The notes: a model not told the origin generated them from the letters alone. DNA of 64,000 nucleotides from CALOAD01 sp942491415 (GCA_942491415.1 CALOAD010000020.1:512229-576228); one strand, 5' to 3'; shown: positions 26,696 through 36,347, counted from the first letter of the stretch. Program-made: numbers and translations.

Positions 26696-26970
26696 TACTC
26701 ACCCGTATATATCCAGCTTTATGAAAAGTATATAATAGTCCAAAATACAATAAATGGATGTATTTTCGGTTTTAGTAAATTTAATATTAGTCTGCAATTT
26801 GGGAATGATCTTCAATTCTCTTAAACAGCTTATAATTTAGCTGTATTATTAATTTTTTTTTAAATATATAAATTAAAAAATTAACATTTGTTTACAAGCT
26901 TCAAATTGATATTTGTCTTATTCTGGCTATTGTAATAACTTTATGAAGATAATTTAATCAAGGGTGAATA

Positions 26971-27597
26971 ATGATTGGCTATATCTGGTTGTTTTTTATT
27001 GTTGCTTCAATAATTATTGGTGGCATAAACGGCAAGATTGACCTTGTTACACAATCTGTAACGTCATCTGCTAAAGTTGCGGTTGATATATCCATATCTT
27101 TGATAGGCATAATGGCTTTTTGGCTTGGAATAATGAAACTGGCTGAAAAATCAGGAATAATAGATTTTATTTCAAAAATCATAAAACCTATAACTCAAAG
27201 ACTTTTTCCCGATGTACCTCCTGAAAATCCTGCAATTGGAAATATTGCAATGAACTTTTCTGCTAATGCTTTAGGGGTTACTAATGCTGCAACTCCCATT
27301 GGGATAAAGGCAATGAAAGAGCTTCAAAAAATAAATATTGATAAAAGTTCCGCATCAAATGCTATGTGTACTTTTTTAGCTATAAATACCGCCGGTTTTC
27401 AACTTATTCCCGCCACTATTATTGCAGTGCTTGTAGAAACAGGATCCTCCAAGCCGACTGAAATAATTGGACCTACACTTTTTGCGACTAGCTTTGCAAT
27501 GATAACAGCTTTATTTACGGTTAAAATGCTTGAAAAATTGACACCAAAACAAGAAGCGATTGAAGCAACAGTGCATGAAAGTGGTGAGAAATGTTAA
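26971..27597 (+). CDS. spmA: Spore maturation protein A-like membrane protein
   Basis: 208 aa integral membrane protein of the nucleoside-recognition/Gate family. It starts MIGYIWLFFIVASIIIGGIN, and has FWLGIMKLAEKSGIIDFISK, FPDVPPENPAIGNIAMNFSA and NALGVTNAATPIGIKAMKEL, characteristic of SpmA. In Bacillus, SpmA and SpmB affect spore core dehydration, but homologues occur in many non-sporulating bacteria and probably act as a transporter. It overlaps spmB by seven bases. Confidence 0.9.
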   Translation: MIGYIWLFFIVASIIIGGINGKIDLVTQSVTSSAKVAVDISISLIGIMAFWLGIMKLAEKSGIIDFISKIIKPITQRLFPDVPPENPAIGNIAMNFSANALGVTNAATPIGIKAMKELQKINIDKSSASNAMCTFLAINTAGFQLIPATIIAVLVETGSSKPTEIIGPTLFATSFAMITALFTVKMLEKLTPKQEAIEATVHESGEKC

Positions 27598-28127
27598 AAG
27601 TAATCATTGAAATCATTTCTACCTGGACGCTGCCAGCTCTGCTTTTAATTATACCTTTATGGGCTTTTTATAAAAAAGTACCTCTATATGAAACTTTTAT
27701 AGACGGGGCAAAAGAAGGTTTTGCAGTCGGAGTTAAGATAATACCGTACCTTGTTGCTATTTTAGTTGCTATAAGTATGTTTAGAGCTTCAGGGGCTATC
27801 GATATGATTGCTGTAGCTTTAAAGCCGGTACTTGATGCAATACACATGCCTGCAGATGTTGTACCTTTAGCAATTATAAGACCATTATCAGGTAGTGGAG
27901 CTCTTGGGATTATGTCAGAAATTGCAAGCGAACACGGTGGAGATGCTTTTGTGTCAAAATTGGCTGCTGTAATGGTGGGAAGCTCGGAGACAACTTTTTA
28001 TGTTTTGACGGTCTATTTCGGATCGGTGGGTGTTACAAAATTCAGGCACGCACTAGCGGCAGGTTTAATTGCGGATATTGCCGGCATGTTGGCTGCTGTG
28101 TTTATTTGTAATTTGGTGTTTGCTTAA
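27591..28127 (+). CDS. spmB: Spore maturation protein B-like membrane protein
   Basis: 178 aa, five or so hydrophobic helices, Gate family. Diagnostic stretches are YETFIDGAKEGFAVGVKIIP, PLAIIRPLSGSGALGIMSEI and VMVGSSETTFYVLTVYFGSV. The start lies within the end of spmA (seven-base overlap), so the two subunits are translationally coupled. No sporulation gene is seen elsewhere in the window, so the sporulation role should not be assumed. Confidence 0.9.
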   Translation: MLKVIIEIISTWTLPALLLIIPLWAFYKKVPLYETFIDGAKEGFAVGVKIIPYLVAILVAISMFRASGAIDMIAVALKPVLDAIHMPADVVPLAIIRPLSGSGALGIMSEIASEHGGDAFVSKLAAVMVGSSETTFYVLTVYFGSVGVTKFRHALAAGLIADIAGMLAAVFICNLVFA

Positions 28128-28184
28128 AAATAATTTCGCTCGTAAATTAATTTGTTTATTTATTTTACAAAATGCGTTTTGTTA

Positions 28185-28213
28185 TTTACAAAATTGCTAA
28201 TATGATGTAAAAT
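28185..28213 (+). promoter_or_regulatory. Promoter of the type IV pilus operon
   Basis: TTTACA (28185-28190), 17 bases, TAAAAT (28208-28213), with the first operon gene starting at 28281. This is a close match to a housekeeping sigma-70 promoter; start of transcription is expected near 28220. Confidence 0.55.
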
Positions 28214-28280
28214 TATAGTTTGCATACTAAAAATAATAAAAGTTTAGTTAACCAATTGAATTTTAAATAGTTGGTGTTCG

Positions 28281-30770
28281 ATGTACAAAATCCACTTTAA
28301 AAACATTCTTTGGTCTTTTTGTTTGGTATTTTCAACCACTCTTATTTGCGCTACACTTTATGCCTTTATTGATTTTAGTCAAAATAGTTCTTTAATTTTG
28401 ACTTTAATAGGTAGTTTTGCTGTATTTATGGTTGCAAATACTTTGTTATTCAGCAAGGCTAAAACTCAAGAACTACTAATAATTTCTCTTGTGAATTTTG
28501 GTATTTTTTATGCGATGGTATCTTTCATAGATAGATTTTTGATACTTATAGGTAAGAAAACTTTAGTACTTACAGCAAGTTCAGATTATTCCGTTTTTAT
28601 TGCGGCTATAGCAGTAGTTGCAAGTCTTGTAGCTTTGAAATTGCCTTTAAGCTGGGAAGAGAAAACTCAAAAAAATGAAGATTTGAATAATTTTGCTTAT
28701 AATCGAATAGAAGACTTAGTGCCGGCTCTTAAAACTAAAGTGGTGGCTGAAATTGTAAAAAATGAACAGGTTGAAAAAAAACATATAAAAGTTGAAAAAC
28801 CTGATATGGAAAGAGAGAGTAAAGATCAAGCTGAAGAAGGTTTGTCGAAAGTTGCAAATGAACAAAGTGAAGAGCAGAAAGAAATTCAAAAAAAAGTTAC
28901 AGTTCAAGAACTACAACCTATAGAAACTCCGGAAGTTTCAATAAAACAAGTAGAAATTGATGAAAGCCTCAATCAAATTGAAGAAAATTTGATTGAGGCT
29001 TTAAATGAGTTGGATGAAGACCTTAAAAAATCTTCTGAAACTCCTATTGTTATTGAAGAAAAAACAGATTCTTTAAATGTTATAGAGTCTGAAAAAATCA
29101 ATGTAAAAAAAACAGAAGTTAATTTGATAGAAGAAAATGCTAAAAATGAGCAGATAGAAAAACTTCAAGAAGAAGTCCATATTGAAGCTTCAATACATTT
29201 TGATATTGTAGAAGATAAAAAATCAGATATTGAAAATAATGAAGAAGCTAAAATCATAAATGTTTTAGATGTTTTAGAATCAAAAGGAAATAGTGATGCT
29301 GAAATAAGAATTAATTTGATAGAAGAAAATGGCGAAAGTGATCATATAAATGAAATTAAAGAAGAAAATAAACCTGAAGAGATTATTTCTGTCGATAATA
29401 CAAGGGGTGAAAATTCGGATATTACAAATAGTGAAGAAGCTGAAAAAGAATCTATTGTTGAAGAATTAGACTCTTTGGAGATTGCGGAATCAGAAGAGGA
29501 TAATAATGTTAAAATAGATATTATAACAAAGGATGAAAAAGTCGAAATTGAGAAGGCTGAAGAAGATCAAAGAGAAGTTAAAGTTGAAGTTGAAGTCTTA
29601 AATCCTGTAGACCTCGTGGATGCTGAGACACTGAATATTAAAAAGAATGAAGGGGAACATGTGGATAAACAAATAGAGACAGAAATACAGGATGAAGAAG
29701 TTAAGGACGAAATAACAACTGAAAATACACATTTTTTAGAAATTACAGAATCCGAAGAAAATAGTGATAATAAAATAGATATTAAAATAACTGATAAAGA
29801 AAATTTAGACAAGGCTGAAACTGAATCATCAAAAGAATTTAAAATCCAATCTAAATTGTTATCGCAATTTCAAAAAATTTCTTCCTGTCAGATAAATAAA
29901 GATAAAAAACCTTTTATCTCTTTTGAGATTAAGGCTAAATGTTTCAAAAACGAAGTTAATGAAGAAAATCTCGGTAGATTAAACAAAATAGATTCTATAT
30001 TACTTAATAAAAGAGATATGGAAAATATTATTGAAACAAATGCACTTTTGCAACATCTTGGGCATTCTTCTGATGGACTGAAATTACTTTCAAAAGCACA
30101 AGGCGAATCTATTCAAAATATACTTAAAAAAGTTCAAGTTGATCAAAATATGGAATCAGCTATAGTTACGAATAATTCAGGTCATATATTGTCCTCTTTT
30201 GCTAATAATAATAGCAAAATAAATACAATTGCCACGGTTTCAAATTTTGCTTTTAAGACAGCTGAAAGTTTTTATGGACAAATATATTCTGAAAAATTGG
30301 AATATCTAACATTAGTTTTTGAATCAAAGTCGATAGATATAATTGATTTTAATAATATTTATTTAACAACTTTAGCAACCAAAGATTTTAGTATTATTGA
30401 AAATTCTCACTTGTTTAATATTTTAAAAGCTTTGGATTTGATAAACTTAAACCTTGAAGATCCGTTTTTGGTAAATTATGAAAACTCAATAATAACAAAT
30501 CAAGATGGTGAAATTTTTAGTAATAATAAAAATAAAGATATTGAATTGATTTCAAAAACCTTGGTTGCAATGATAGAAAATCTTAAAGAATTCTTTGTCC
30601 CTGTTTTAAATCAAAAATTAAAGTCCATTAGACTTTATAGCAAAGAAAAAATGATTGTTCTTCAAAAGCAAAATGATAGGACAATAATATTGAATAAATT
30701 ATTTGATAAAATTCCTGATCTAAAACCAACATTAAAAGAATTTATCGAATTACAAAAAGTAGAAAGATAG
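28281..30770 (+). CDS. Large acidic membrane protein with C-terminal roadblock-like domains, pilus operon
   Basis: 829 aa. Four hydrophobic helices lie in the first 125 residues. Residues about 130-540 are a very acidic, Glu/Lys-rich, coiled-coil-like stretch with degenerate repeats (VNLIEENAKNEQIEKL, INLIEENGESDHINEI, ITESEENSDNKIDIKI). The last about 230 residues look like two roadblock/LC7-type modules: MESAIVTNNSGHILSSFANN and NSIITNQDGEIFSNNKNKDI begin comparable strand-helix units. Roadblock domains usually regulate small GTPases or motors; here the adjacent motor is PilB, three bases downstream. The name and function are unknown to me; a role in pilus motor control or localisation is inference. 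Confidence 0.7.
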   Translation: MYKIHFKNILWSFCLVFSTTLICATLYAFIDFSQNSSLILTLIGSFAVFMVANTLLFSKAKTQELLIISLVNFGIFYAMVSFIDRFLILIGKKTLVLTASSDYSVFIAAIAVVASLVALKLPLSWEEKTQKNEDLNNFAYNRIEDLVPALKTKVVAEIVKNEQVEKKHIKVEKPDMERESKDQAEEGLSKVANEQSEEQKEIQKKVTVQELQPIETPEVSIKQVEIDESLNQIEENLIEALNELDEDLKKSSETPIVIEEKTDSLNVIESEKINVKKTEVNLIEENAKNEQIEKLQEEVHIEASIHFDIVEDKKSDIENNEEAKIINVLDVLESKGNSDAEIRINLIEENGESDHINEIKEENKPEEIISVDNTRGENSDITNSEEAEKESIVEELDSLEIAESEEDNNVKIDIITKDEKVEIEKAEEDQREVKVEVEVLNPVDLVDAETLNIKKNEGEHVDKQIETEIQDEEVKDEITTENTHFLEITESEENSDNKIDIKITDKENLDKAETESSKEFKIQSKLLSQFQKISSCQINKDKKPFISFEIKAKCFKNEVNEENLGRLNKIDSILLNKRDMENIIETNALLQHLGHSSDGLKLLSKAQGESIQNILKKVQVDQNMESAIVTNNSGHILSSFANNNSKINTIATVSNFAFKTAESFYGQIYSEKLEYLTLVFESKSIDIIDFNNIYLTTLATKDFSIIENSHLFNILKALDLINLNLEDPFLVNYENSIITNQDGEIFSNNKNKDIELISKTLVAMIENLKEFFVPVLNQKLKSIRLYSKEKMIVLQKQNDRTIILNKLFDKIPDLKPTLKEFIELQKVER

Positions 30771-30773
30771 ACA

Positions 30774-32765
30774 ATGGCAAACCTTAGAAGCACTCTAATA
30801 GACATAATCCATAGTGCCGATATTATTTCAAGTGAGCAGATTGAGGCAATAAAAAGCAGTCCTAATGCTGCTAAAATGCCTGTTGTTTCTCAAATAATAT
30901 CACAGGGATTCTTGACTAAAGAAGAGATTTTGCCACAGCTTAAAAATCTTCTAGAACTTCACTATGGAGTTGTTTTTATTGAGCTATCAGGTATTGAGAT
31001 AAAGGATGAACTAATAGGAATTTTTCCTGTTGAAATTCTTTTGGAACATCAGTTTTTGCCGGTTAAAAAAGAAGGCAGTGTCTTTACTTTTGCGATGGTG
31101 GATCCTTCCAATATTTTGGCGGAAAGAGAGATAAAGAATAGACTTCAAGATTATAAGAATTTAAATATTAAAAAAACTGTAGCAATAGAAGAGGATTTTC
31201 TTTCTGCTATTAAGCATAAATTTCCTCAAAGTGAAGAATCTCCTAAAATAGTAGAGCAAGATACAGATGAATTGCTTACATCTATGGGGATTGATCTTAT
31301 TGAAACAAGTTTTGATGATATGGATATGGCGGATCTATCGGATTCTGCCCAGGAAGCACCTATAATTCAGCTTGCTAACAGTATTTTAGGAATAGCAATA
31401 TCTAGGGAAATAAGTGATATTCATATTGAACCTCGGGAAAAAGAACTTTTCGTGAGATTTAGACAAGATGGTGTTTTGAGTGTTTATAAAGCATTTCCTA
31501 AAAAAATTGCAAATGCTTTGATTTCAAGATACAAAATTATGTCAGAACTTGATATCGCCGAAAGAAGGCTTCCTCAAGACGGTAGAATACGTGTAAAAAT
31601 GGGAAATAAGTTTATAGATTTTAGGGTTTCAACTTTGCCAAGTAAGTTTGGTGAGAAAATAGTTATGAGGATTCTTGATAAGTCTAATATTTCTTTTGGA
31701 CTTGATCAAATGATAGATCATAAAGAAACACTTGAAACATTAAGAGAAATGATTAATAGACCTTTTGGGATTATTTTTGTAACAGGTCCTACAGGTAGTG
31801 GTAAAACAACTACTTTATACAGTGCATTGAGTGAACGAAATACTCCTGATGTAAATATATCAACGGCAGAAGATCCTATAGAATATGATTTGGCAGGTAT
31901 AACCCAGTCAGAAGTAAATAAAACAATAGGTCTTGACTTTGCCAAAATTCTTAAAGCCTTTTTAAGGCAGGATCCCGACATAATGTTGGTTGGTGAAACG
32001 AGGGATAAAGAAACAGCAAAAATAGCAGTTGAAGCTGCTTTAACAGGTCACCTTGTGTTTACAACGCTACACACAAATGATGCTCCCGGATCTATTATGA
32101 GACTTAAAGAAATGGAGGTAGAACCATTTTTGATAGCTAGTTCAACTATCGGCGTTGTTGCTCAAAGGCTGTTAAGAAGAATTTGTCCTCATTGTAAAAC
32201 TGATTATGAGCCTGATAACCAGCTTTTGAAATTTTTGTCTATAGATCATATCCAAAATCAAACTTTTTACAAAGGTAAAGGCTGTGAACAATGTAATAAT
32301 ACCGGTTATAAAGGTAGAATCGGTGCTTATGAAATAATGAAAGTAAATGACAATATAAGAGATATGATTGCAGCAGGATCTAACACAGCTGAACTTAGAC
32401 AGGTAGCCCAAGAAGCCGGCATGATGACATTACTTGAATATAGTTTAAGTCTTGCAAGAGAAGGACATACAACTCTTGATGAAATTATAAGAGTAACATT
32501 CTCAAATGAAGGCAAAGCAACTTTATGTCCCGGTTGTAGCAAGCCTGTGGGTGATGAATATATTAAATGTCCGTTCTGTCAGTTTGATTTGAAAAAAACA
32601 TGCCCGAATTGTTCATTATTAATTGAAGAAGGTTGGAGTGTCTGTTCAAGGTGTGGTAATCAATTGGGAGATTTAGGAGCAGATTCGAATTGTAAACATT
32701 GTAATGGTGAAATTTCACATGACCTGAAAGAATGTCCATGGTGTTTTAAAATAATTGAAGATTAA
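30774..32765 (+). CDS. pilB: Type IV pilus assembly ATPase PilB with C-terminal zinc ribbons
   Basis: 663 aa. An N-terminal GspE-type domain (about 1-160) is followed by the secretion ATPase core: Walker A in FVTGPTGSGKTTTLYSAL, Asp box AEDPIEYDL, Walker B RQDPDIMLVGETRD and His box GHLVFTTLHTNDA. The internal zinc site CPHC...CEQC is present as usual. After about residue 580 there is an added tail of six CXXC knuckles (CPGC, CPFC, CPNC, CSRC, CKHC, CPWC), equal to three zinc ribbons, which ordinary PilB lacks. PilB powers pilus extension at the inner membrane. Start ATG is three bases after the upstream stop. Confidence 0.95.
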   Translation: MANLRSTLIDIIHSADIISSEQIEAIKSSPNAAKMPVVSQIISQGFLTKEEILPQLKNLLELHYGVVFIELSGIEIKDELIGIFPVEILLEHQFLPVKKEGSVFTFAMVDPSNILAEREIKNRLQDYKNLNIKKTVAIEEDFLSAIKHKFPQSEESPKIVEQDTDELLTSMGIDLIETSFDDMDMADLSDSAQEAPIIQLANSILGIAISREISDIHIEPREKELFVRFRQDGVLSVYKAFPKKIANALISRYKIMSELDIAERRLPQDGRIRVKMGNKFIDFRVSTLPSKFGEKIVMRILDKSNISFGLDQMIDHKETLETLREMINRPFGIIFVTGPTGSGKTTTLYSALSERNTPDVNISTAEDPIEYDLAGITQSEVNKTIGLDFAKILKAFLRQDPDIMLVGETRDKETAKIAVEAALTGHLVFTTLHTNDAPGSIMRLKEMEVEPFLIASSTIGVVAQRLLRRICPHCKTDYEPDNQLLKFLSIDHIQNQTFYKGKGCEQCNNTGYKGRIGAYEIMKVNDNIRDMIAAGSNTAELRQVAQEAGMMTLLEYSLSLAREGHTTLDEIIRVTFSNEGKATLCPGCSKPVGDEYIKCPFCQFDLKKTCPNCSLLIEEGWSVCSRCGNQLGDLGADSNCKHCNGEISHDLKECPWCFKIIED

Positions 32766-32800
32766 GTTTCAAGTTAAGTTATAAAAGCTAGGAGTAAAAT

Positions 32801-33883
32801 ATGTTAATTGAAGAATTGCTAGAAATGGTTGTAGAAAAAGGAGGAAGTGACCTTCATATTTCTTCAGGTCTTCCGCCTATAATAAGGATTGATGGAGAGT
32901 TGATCAGGACTGAACATCCTGCTTTTACACCTGAAGATGTTGAAAAAGCTTTATTTCCAATGTTAACAAATGATCAAAGGCGCAAATTAGAGCAGGAGTG
33001 GGAGCTTGATTTCAGTTATGGCATCCATGGTTTAGGGCGTTTCAGGATTAACATTTATAAAGAAAGAGGTAATTACGCAGCAGCCTTTCGTTCAATTACT
33101 TCAAAAATACCAACCATTGACGATTTAAAACTACCAAGCATCGTAAGGGAAGTAGCTGAAAAACCAAGAGGTTTGGTGTTGGTTACGGGTCCAACGGGTA
33201 GTGGTAAGTCAACCACACTTGCTTCGATGATAAATCATATAAATAAAACCAGAGCTGATCATATTTTGACAATTGAAGATCCTGTCGAATTTATTCATTC
33301 ATCTCAAAAAAGTATTGTTCACCAAAGAGAATTGGGACAGGATACAAGATCTTTTGCAAATGCAATAAGGGCTGCACTTCGTGAAGATCCTGATGTGATT
33401 TTAGTTGGTGAGATGAGAGACCTTGAGACTATAGGTCTTGCTCTTACAGCAGCTGAAACAGGTCACCTTGTAATGGGGACATTGCATACCTCTTCTGCAA
33501 GTCAAACGATCGATCGTATCGTAGATGCGTTTCCCGGGGATCAACAGCAACAAATCAGAGTTCAGCTCTCAAATAGTCTTCTAGGGGTATTCAGCCAAAC
33601 TTTAGTTCCGAAACTTTGTGAAGACGGTAGGAAAAAAGGTCGTGTTCTTGCTCAGGAAATAATGCTTGTAACACCGGCAATAGCTAACCTTATAAGAGAA
33701 AGCAAAGCGGCGCAAATTTATTCTTCAATCCAGACAGGAACCGCTCTTGGAATGCAAACGCTTGAAACATCTCTTAAGGATCTATACCAAAATAAACTTA
33801 TTACTTATGAAGATGCACTTTCAAAAACAAGCAGACCCGATGATTTGAAAAGAATGTTGGGATCTGTATCGACACTAAGGTAG
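32801..33883 (+). CDS. pilT: Type IV pilus retraction ATPase PilT
   Basis: 360 aa, typical PilT length. It has GGSDLHISSGLPPIIRIDGE at the start, Walker A LVTGPTGSGKSTTLASMI, Asp box IEDPVEFIH, the PilT-specific AIRAALREDPDVILVGEMRD and His box GHLVMGTLHTSSA. It powers pilus retraction for twitching motility. TAGGAG lies eight bases before the ATG. It follows pilB by 35 bases and precedes pilC across a gap that holds a strong hairpin. Confidence 0.97.
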   Translation: MLIEELLEMVVEKGGSDLHISSGLPPIIRIDGELIRTEHPAFTPEDVEKALFPMLTNDQRRKLEQEWELDFSYGIHGLGRFRINIYKERGNYAAAFRSITSKIPTIDDLKLPSIVREVAEKPRGLVLVTGPTGSGKSTTLASMINHINKTRADHILTIEDPVEFIHSSQKSIVHQRELGQDTRSFANAIRAALREDPDVILVGEMRDLETIGLALTAAETGHLVMGTLHTSSASQTIDRIVDAFPGDQQQQIRVQLSNSLLGVFSQTLVPKLCEDGRKKGRVLAQEIMLVTPAIANLIRESKAAQIYSSIQTGTALGMQTLETSLKDLYQNKLITYEDALSKTSRPDDLKRMLGSVSTLR

Positions 33884-33915
33884 TAAATATTAATCATTTA
33901 ATTTAAATTATTAAT

Positions 33916-33963
33916 AAAGGGGAGTGAGCTGTAACTCAAATTGAGCAACAGCAAACTCCTTTT
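33916..33963 (+). other. Stem-loop between pilT and pilC
   Basis: Three nested pairings form one long hairpin: AAAGGGGAGT with ACTCCTTTT, GCTGT with ACAGC, and CTCAA with TTGAG. The right arm ends in Ts, so it could be a partial terminator or a stability element that sets the level of pilC relative to pilB and pilT. No gene is seen here; a TTG-initiated extension of pilC would read through the hairpin. Confidence 0.6.
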
Positions 33964-33991
33964 ATTTACTTCTAAACATAAGGAGTATAGT

Positions 33992-35242
33992 ATGGCAAAG
34001 TTCAAGTACAAAGCACGTGATGAAAGAGGTACATATCAAGAAAGCGTTCTTCTAGCTGATGATATAGAGGAGGCAAGATCTCAATTGACAAACAAGGGGC
34101 TTTGGCTGCTTGAGCTTTATGAAGCAAAAGATAAGTCCAAAAGTTTGCTTGACATGGAGCTTGATGAACATCTGGCAAAGGTTGGCTTAGGCGGAGTTGG
34201 ATTGAAAGATAAAGTGATATTTTGTCGACAATTTGCAACTTTGATAAATTCTGGTGTTGCAGTTGTAAAAGCATTGAATATTCTTGCTATGCAGCTTGAA
34301 AATAAATATTTTGCAAAAATCATTTTGGAAGTAAAAAACTTGGTAGAGCAAGGTTCTAACCTATCAGATGCATTTGCTGCATATCCTGATGTTTTTGATA
34401 AATTGTTCATAAATATGGTTAAAGCCGGTGAAACAGGCGGCGTAATGGATGAAGTACTTAATAGAATAGCAAAATTTATGGAGGATAAGGCAAAGCTGTC
34501 AAGTAAAATAAAATCTGCTATGACTTACCCTGTTGTAGTTAGTATAGTTGCTATATCTATTTTTATTCTTATGCTTACGATTATTCTTCCTAAATTTACT
34601 AAAATATTTGCAAGATTGGACACCGAATTACCTGCATATACTCAACTTTTAATGGATTTGAGCCATATTATGCTTGAGGCTTTTAAATTACCGTGGTGTT
34701 TGGTAATTCCTGTTATTTTAGTGAGTATTGTTCTTGGTTATAAAAAAATTAGAGCAACTGAAAATGGAAGGTATTATATAGACAAATTTGCGCTTATATT
34801 TCCTGTTATTGGGAACTTGCTCAGGAAAGTAGCAGTGGCAAGGTTTACTAGGACTTTTAGTACTTTGATCAAGAGTGGCGTTCCAATACTTACAACTCTT
34901 GATATTACCGAAGAATCTTCAGGTAATGCGGTTTTGGAACGAGCGGTCAAAAGTGTAAAAGAAGAAGTAAAACAAGGTGGTACAATAAGTGGACCGTTGG
35001 AACGTCAAAAGCTTTTCCCCCCTATGGTTGTATCTATGATAGCAGTGGGAGAAGAAACAGGTGAGCTCGATGCTATGTTAGGTAAAATAGCAGATTTTTA
35101 TGATTCAGAAGTGGAAGACTCTGTAGATGCACTCACATCTTTGCTAGAACCTTTAATGATGGTATTTATCGGTGGTATTGTCGGTTCTGTAATTGTCGGT
35201 ATGTACTTACCTATGTTTAAAATCTTTGAAAGTATTAAATAA
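33992..35242 (+). CDS. pilC: Type IV pilus inner-membrane platform protein PilC
   Basis: About 416 aa from ATG 33992, chosen because AAGGAG lies six bases upstream. Two GspF domains are present: LKDKVIFCRQFATLINSGV... up to MTYPVVVSIVAISIFILMLT, and VARFTRTFSTLIKSGVPILT... ending LEPLMMVFIGGIVGSVIVGM. Three membrane segments fit the family. It couples the PilB and PilT motors to the pilin. Last gene of the operon, followed by a terminator. No pilin, PilM-N-O-P or PilQ gene is in the window. Confidence 0.95.
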   Translation: MAKFKYKARDERGTYQESVLLADDIEEARSQLTNKGLWLLELYEAKDKSKSLLDMELDEHLAKVGLGGVGLKDKVIFCRQFATLINSGVAVVKALNILAMQLENKYFAKIILEVKNLVEQGSNLSDAFAAYPDVFDKLFINMVKAGETGGVMDEVLNRIAKFMEDKAKLSSKIKSAMTYPVVVSIVAISIFILMLTIILPKFTKIFARLDTELPAYTQLLMDLSHIMLEAFKLPWCLVIPVILVSIVLGYKKIRATENGRYYIDKFALIFPVIGNLLRKVAVARFTRTFSTLIKSGVPILTTLDITEESSGNAVLERAVKSVKEEVKQGGTISGPLERQKLFPPMVVSMIAVGEETGELDAMLGKIADFYDSEVEDSVDALTSLLEPLMMVFIGGIVGSVIVGMYLPMFKIFESIK

Positions 35243-35260
35243 GAAATATTTGGCTAAATT

Positions 35261-35292
35261 AAAAGGTCGAGTGTAGATACACTCGACCTTTT
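35261..35292 (+). terminator. Terminator of the pilus operon
   Basis: AAAAGGTCGAGTGTA and TACACTCGACCTTTT (15 bp) around GA, 18 bases after the pilC stop. The hairpin is strong; its T run is part of the stem, so it may work in both directions. Confidence 0.85.
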
Positions 35293-35411
35293 AAGCGATT
35301 ACAAAGTAAAGTTATGTTAAAAATTCAATATTTATCTTATAGTAAAAGCAATTTTGCACTTGTTTTCTTTTTAATTTTTTTATAACTACAATTGCAAAAG
35401 GTCATCAATCG

Positions 35412-36347
35412 ATGTCAATAAATATTTTAAATTTAATTAATCATAATCAATCACTAAAGTCATCTGTGAAAGTAAAAAATGATAATTTAGCTCCTGTTTC
35501 TACTGATAAAAGAGCTGAATTTAAAAGTATTTACAATAAAAATGATATTGGAAAAGTGGCTTTTGGTACTGAAATTACTAGTAGTAACAAGCCAATGTCT
35601 AAGGCTGAATTTAAAGAATTTTATAATAAAATCCATTCAATTAATGCTAATTTACTTTTAACTGCGACAGGTAAAAAACCTGTAAGTATGGAAGCTGTTG
35701 ATACAAAAGATTTGCCAGAATTAATCAAGTTTAAAAAACTAGTTGAAAAGAATAACGACTATACAGTTCTTATTCAAAAACCTTCTGCTAGATTGCCTAA
35801 AGTTGTTGAATTTTCGCTTGTAAATAATGAAAAGTTAAAACAAACAATAGAAGAAAATTTGGACTTTTTCCAGCTTAAAATGGGAAAAACTCCTCGTGTT
35901 GGTGAAGAACAAATATCAAAAGAAGAAATTTTTGAAAAAATAATAAGCAAAGAATCTCCTTTATTGGTTAAAAAAGATCATGATGTTATCGGTGTTTGTC
36001 TTGGATTCTCAAAGGAAAACAGTTTGTTATTCGACCTGAGTTTCAAAATTCGTGATGCAATTTCATTGGTAAATAAAGAAAAAAATCCTAGAATTGATAA
36101 TTTATTGAATACATTGAATTACTATCTAAGACCTGATCTTAGTAAAGGATCTAAAGAAGAATTTGCTGAAAATAATTTGCCTTATCCGGTTTCTTTTGAT
36201 GTGGCTAAAAAAGGTTTATGGCAGAAAACTTGGCAAAACGATTCTATTAATAAGCAAGTTCATGATGAAATAAAACAAGGTATTAGCTTTATAGACGAAA
36301 ATCTTAATACTCCGGAAAAAATCTTTGATTATTTTAATAATAAATAA
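35412..36347 (+). CDS. Uncharacterised 311-aa protein
   Basis: I do not recognise this protein. It has no signal peptide or membrane segment and is Lys/Asn-rich. The first 60 residues are disordered in character (NLINHNQSLKSSVKVKNDNL). It contains VAFGTEITSSNKPMSKAEFK and later LNYYLRPDLSKGSKEEFAEN. An N-terminal disordered leader ending in an F-G stretch recalls the small protein at 16283-16675. It stands alone between the pilus terminator and a convergent pair of membrane proteins. Lineage-restricted protein is the most likely description. Confidence 0.65.
   Translation: MSINILNLINHNQSLKSSVKVKNDNLAPVSTDKRAEFKSIYNKNDIGKVAFGTEITSSNKPMSKAEFKEFYNKIHSINANLLLTATGKKPVSMEAVDTKDLPELIKFKKLVEKNNDYTVLIQKPSARLPKVVEFSLVNNEKLKQTIEENLDFFQLKMGKTPRVGEEQISKEEIFEKIISKESPLLVKKDHDVIGVCLGFSKENSLLFDLSFKIRDAISLVNKEKNPRIDNLLNTLNYYLRPDLSKGSKEEFAENNLPYPVSFDVAKKGLWQKTWQNDSINKQVHDEIKQGISFIDENLNTPEKIFDYFNNK

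Noticed and set aside
26971..28127. spmAB as evidence for endospore formation
   Set aside because: Homologues are common in non-sporulating bacteria and no other sporulation gene is present.
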